64,000 nucleotides of DNA from DASXKD01 sp963703605 (lineage in GTDB: Bacteria; Actinomycetota; Actinomycetes; Streptosporangiales; Streptosporangiaceae), in contig CAVPFC010000058.1 of NCBI GenBank assembly GCA_963703605.1, forward strand, positions 98,062 to 162,061. The letters run 5' to 3'. Position 1 is the stretch's first letter, and every line of letters begins with the position of its first letter. Both the position numbers and the translations under genes were made by a program. Below the pieces are notes generated by a model. That model was not told the DNA's origin, made no database searches, and was given only the letters and a program-made list of their open reading frames with translations. Below are positions 63,872 to 64,000 of this stretch, piece after piece.

Positions 63872-64000
63872 GTCAGTGTCCGGCCACACACCGCACACGT
63901 CCAATGCGATCACGCCCCGCCGGGGAGTGCCGACAAGCCGCTGCCCCCGCCGCGATGCGGATCGTCCGGCCCACCAGCCCCACGGCACAGAACCGGAGAT

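Overview
The window is very GC-rich, uses many GTG and occasional TTG starts, and is packed with short-overlap operons (ATGA, GTGA). With Tat and lipoprotein signals, ECF sigma/RskA-type pairs, GT87 and RCC1-like secreted proteins, this points to a soil-type actinobacterium (class Actinomycetia). I cannot name the species from the sequence.

Left part (1-8 kb): a TPP riboswitch drives a CytX-like pyrimidine permease and a broken phosphotransferase gene. A DUF4129 / membrane protein / MoxR ATPase / DUF58 operon follows, then an XRE regulator paired with a ClpP-like protein that lacks its catalytic residues.

The centrepiece (8-22.5 kb) is a bacterial microcompartment locus. In transcription order (minus strand): class III aminotransferase, CoA-acylating aldehyde dehydrogenase, BMC-T, a 145-aa protein, BMC-P, BMC-H, a BMC-T shell protein fused in frame to an aminopropanol-type kinase, an SDR, a GntR regulator, a B12-dependent diol dehydratase (fused large-medium subunit plus small subunit), its reactivase, and a DapA-like aldolase. 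The first half has the gene order of the Rhodococcus/Mycobacterium (RMM, aminoacetone / 1-amino-2-propanol) microcompartment. The second half adds a 1,2-diol dehydratase module. Both routes would deliver propionaldehyde to the same aldehyde dehydrogenase. A sensor kinase lies directly upstream.

Middle (24.8-38 kb): mostly independent genes: L,D-transpeptidase, citrate synthase, secreted phosphoesterase, G1-type peptidase, AraC/VOC pair, FN3 protein, metallo-beta-lactamase fold protein, two RibD/DHFR-like reductases, M29 aminopeptidase and an RCC1-repeat protein.

38-50.6 kb: an envelope or natural-product-like cluster: methyltransferases, MDR oxidoreductase, pterin-synthase-like protein, histidine phosphatase, CDP-alcohol phosphatidyltransferase/sulfatase fusion, flippase-like LPG-synthase domain protein, GT87, GT4, and an ECF sigma/anti-sigma pair. 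Its product is unknown.

51-54.5 kb holds a MauD/MauE-like pair beside a Tat-exported protein with ten cysteines.

From 54.8 kb rightward the content is accessory: a tRNA-Thr 3' fragment (probable attachment-site scar), a TetR/SDR region, a three-gene transposon and broken genes. Several genes are split by single frame breaks (1-654, 47373-48136, 50979-52131, 56542-56836, 63086-63871). They may be pseudogenes or uncorrected indels. This matters for judging the in-frame fusion and the missing stop codon in the microcompartment locus.
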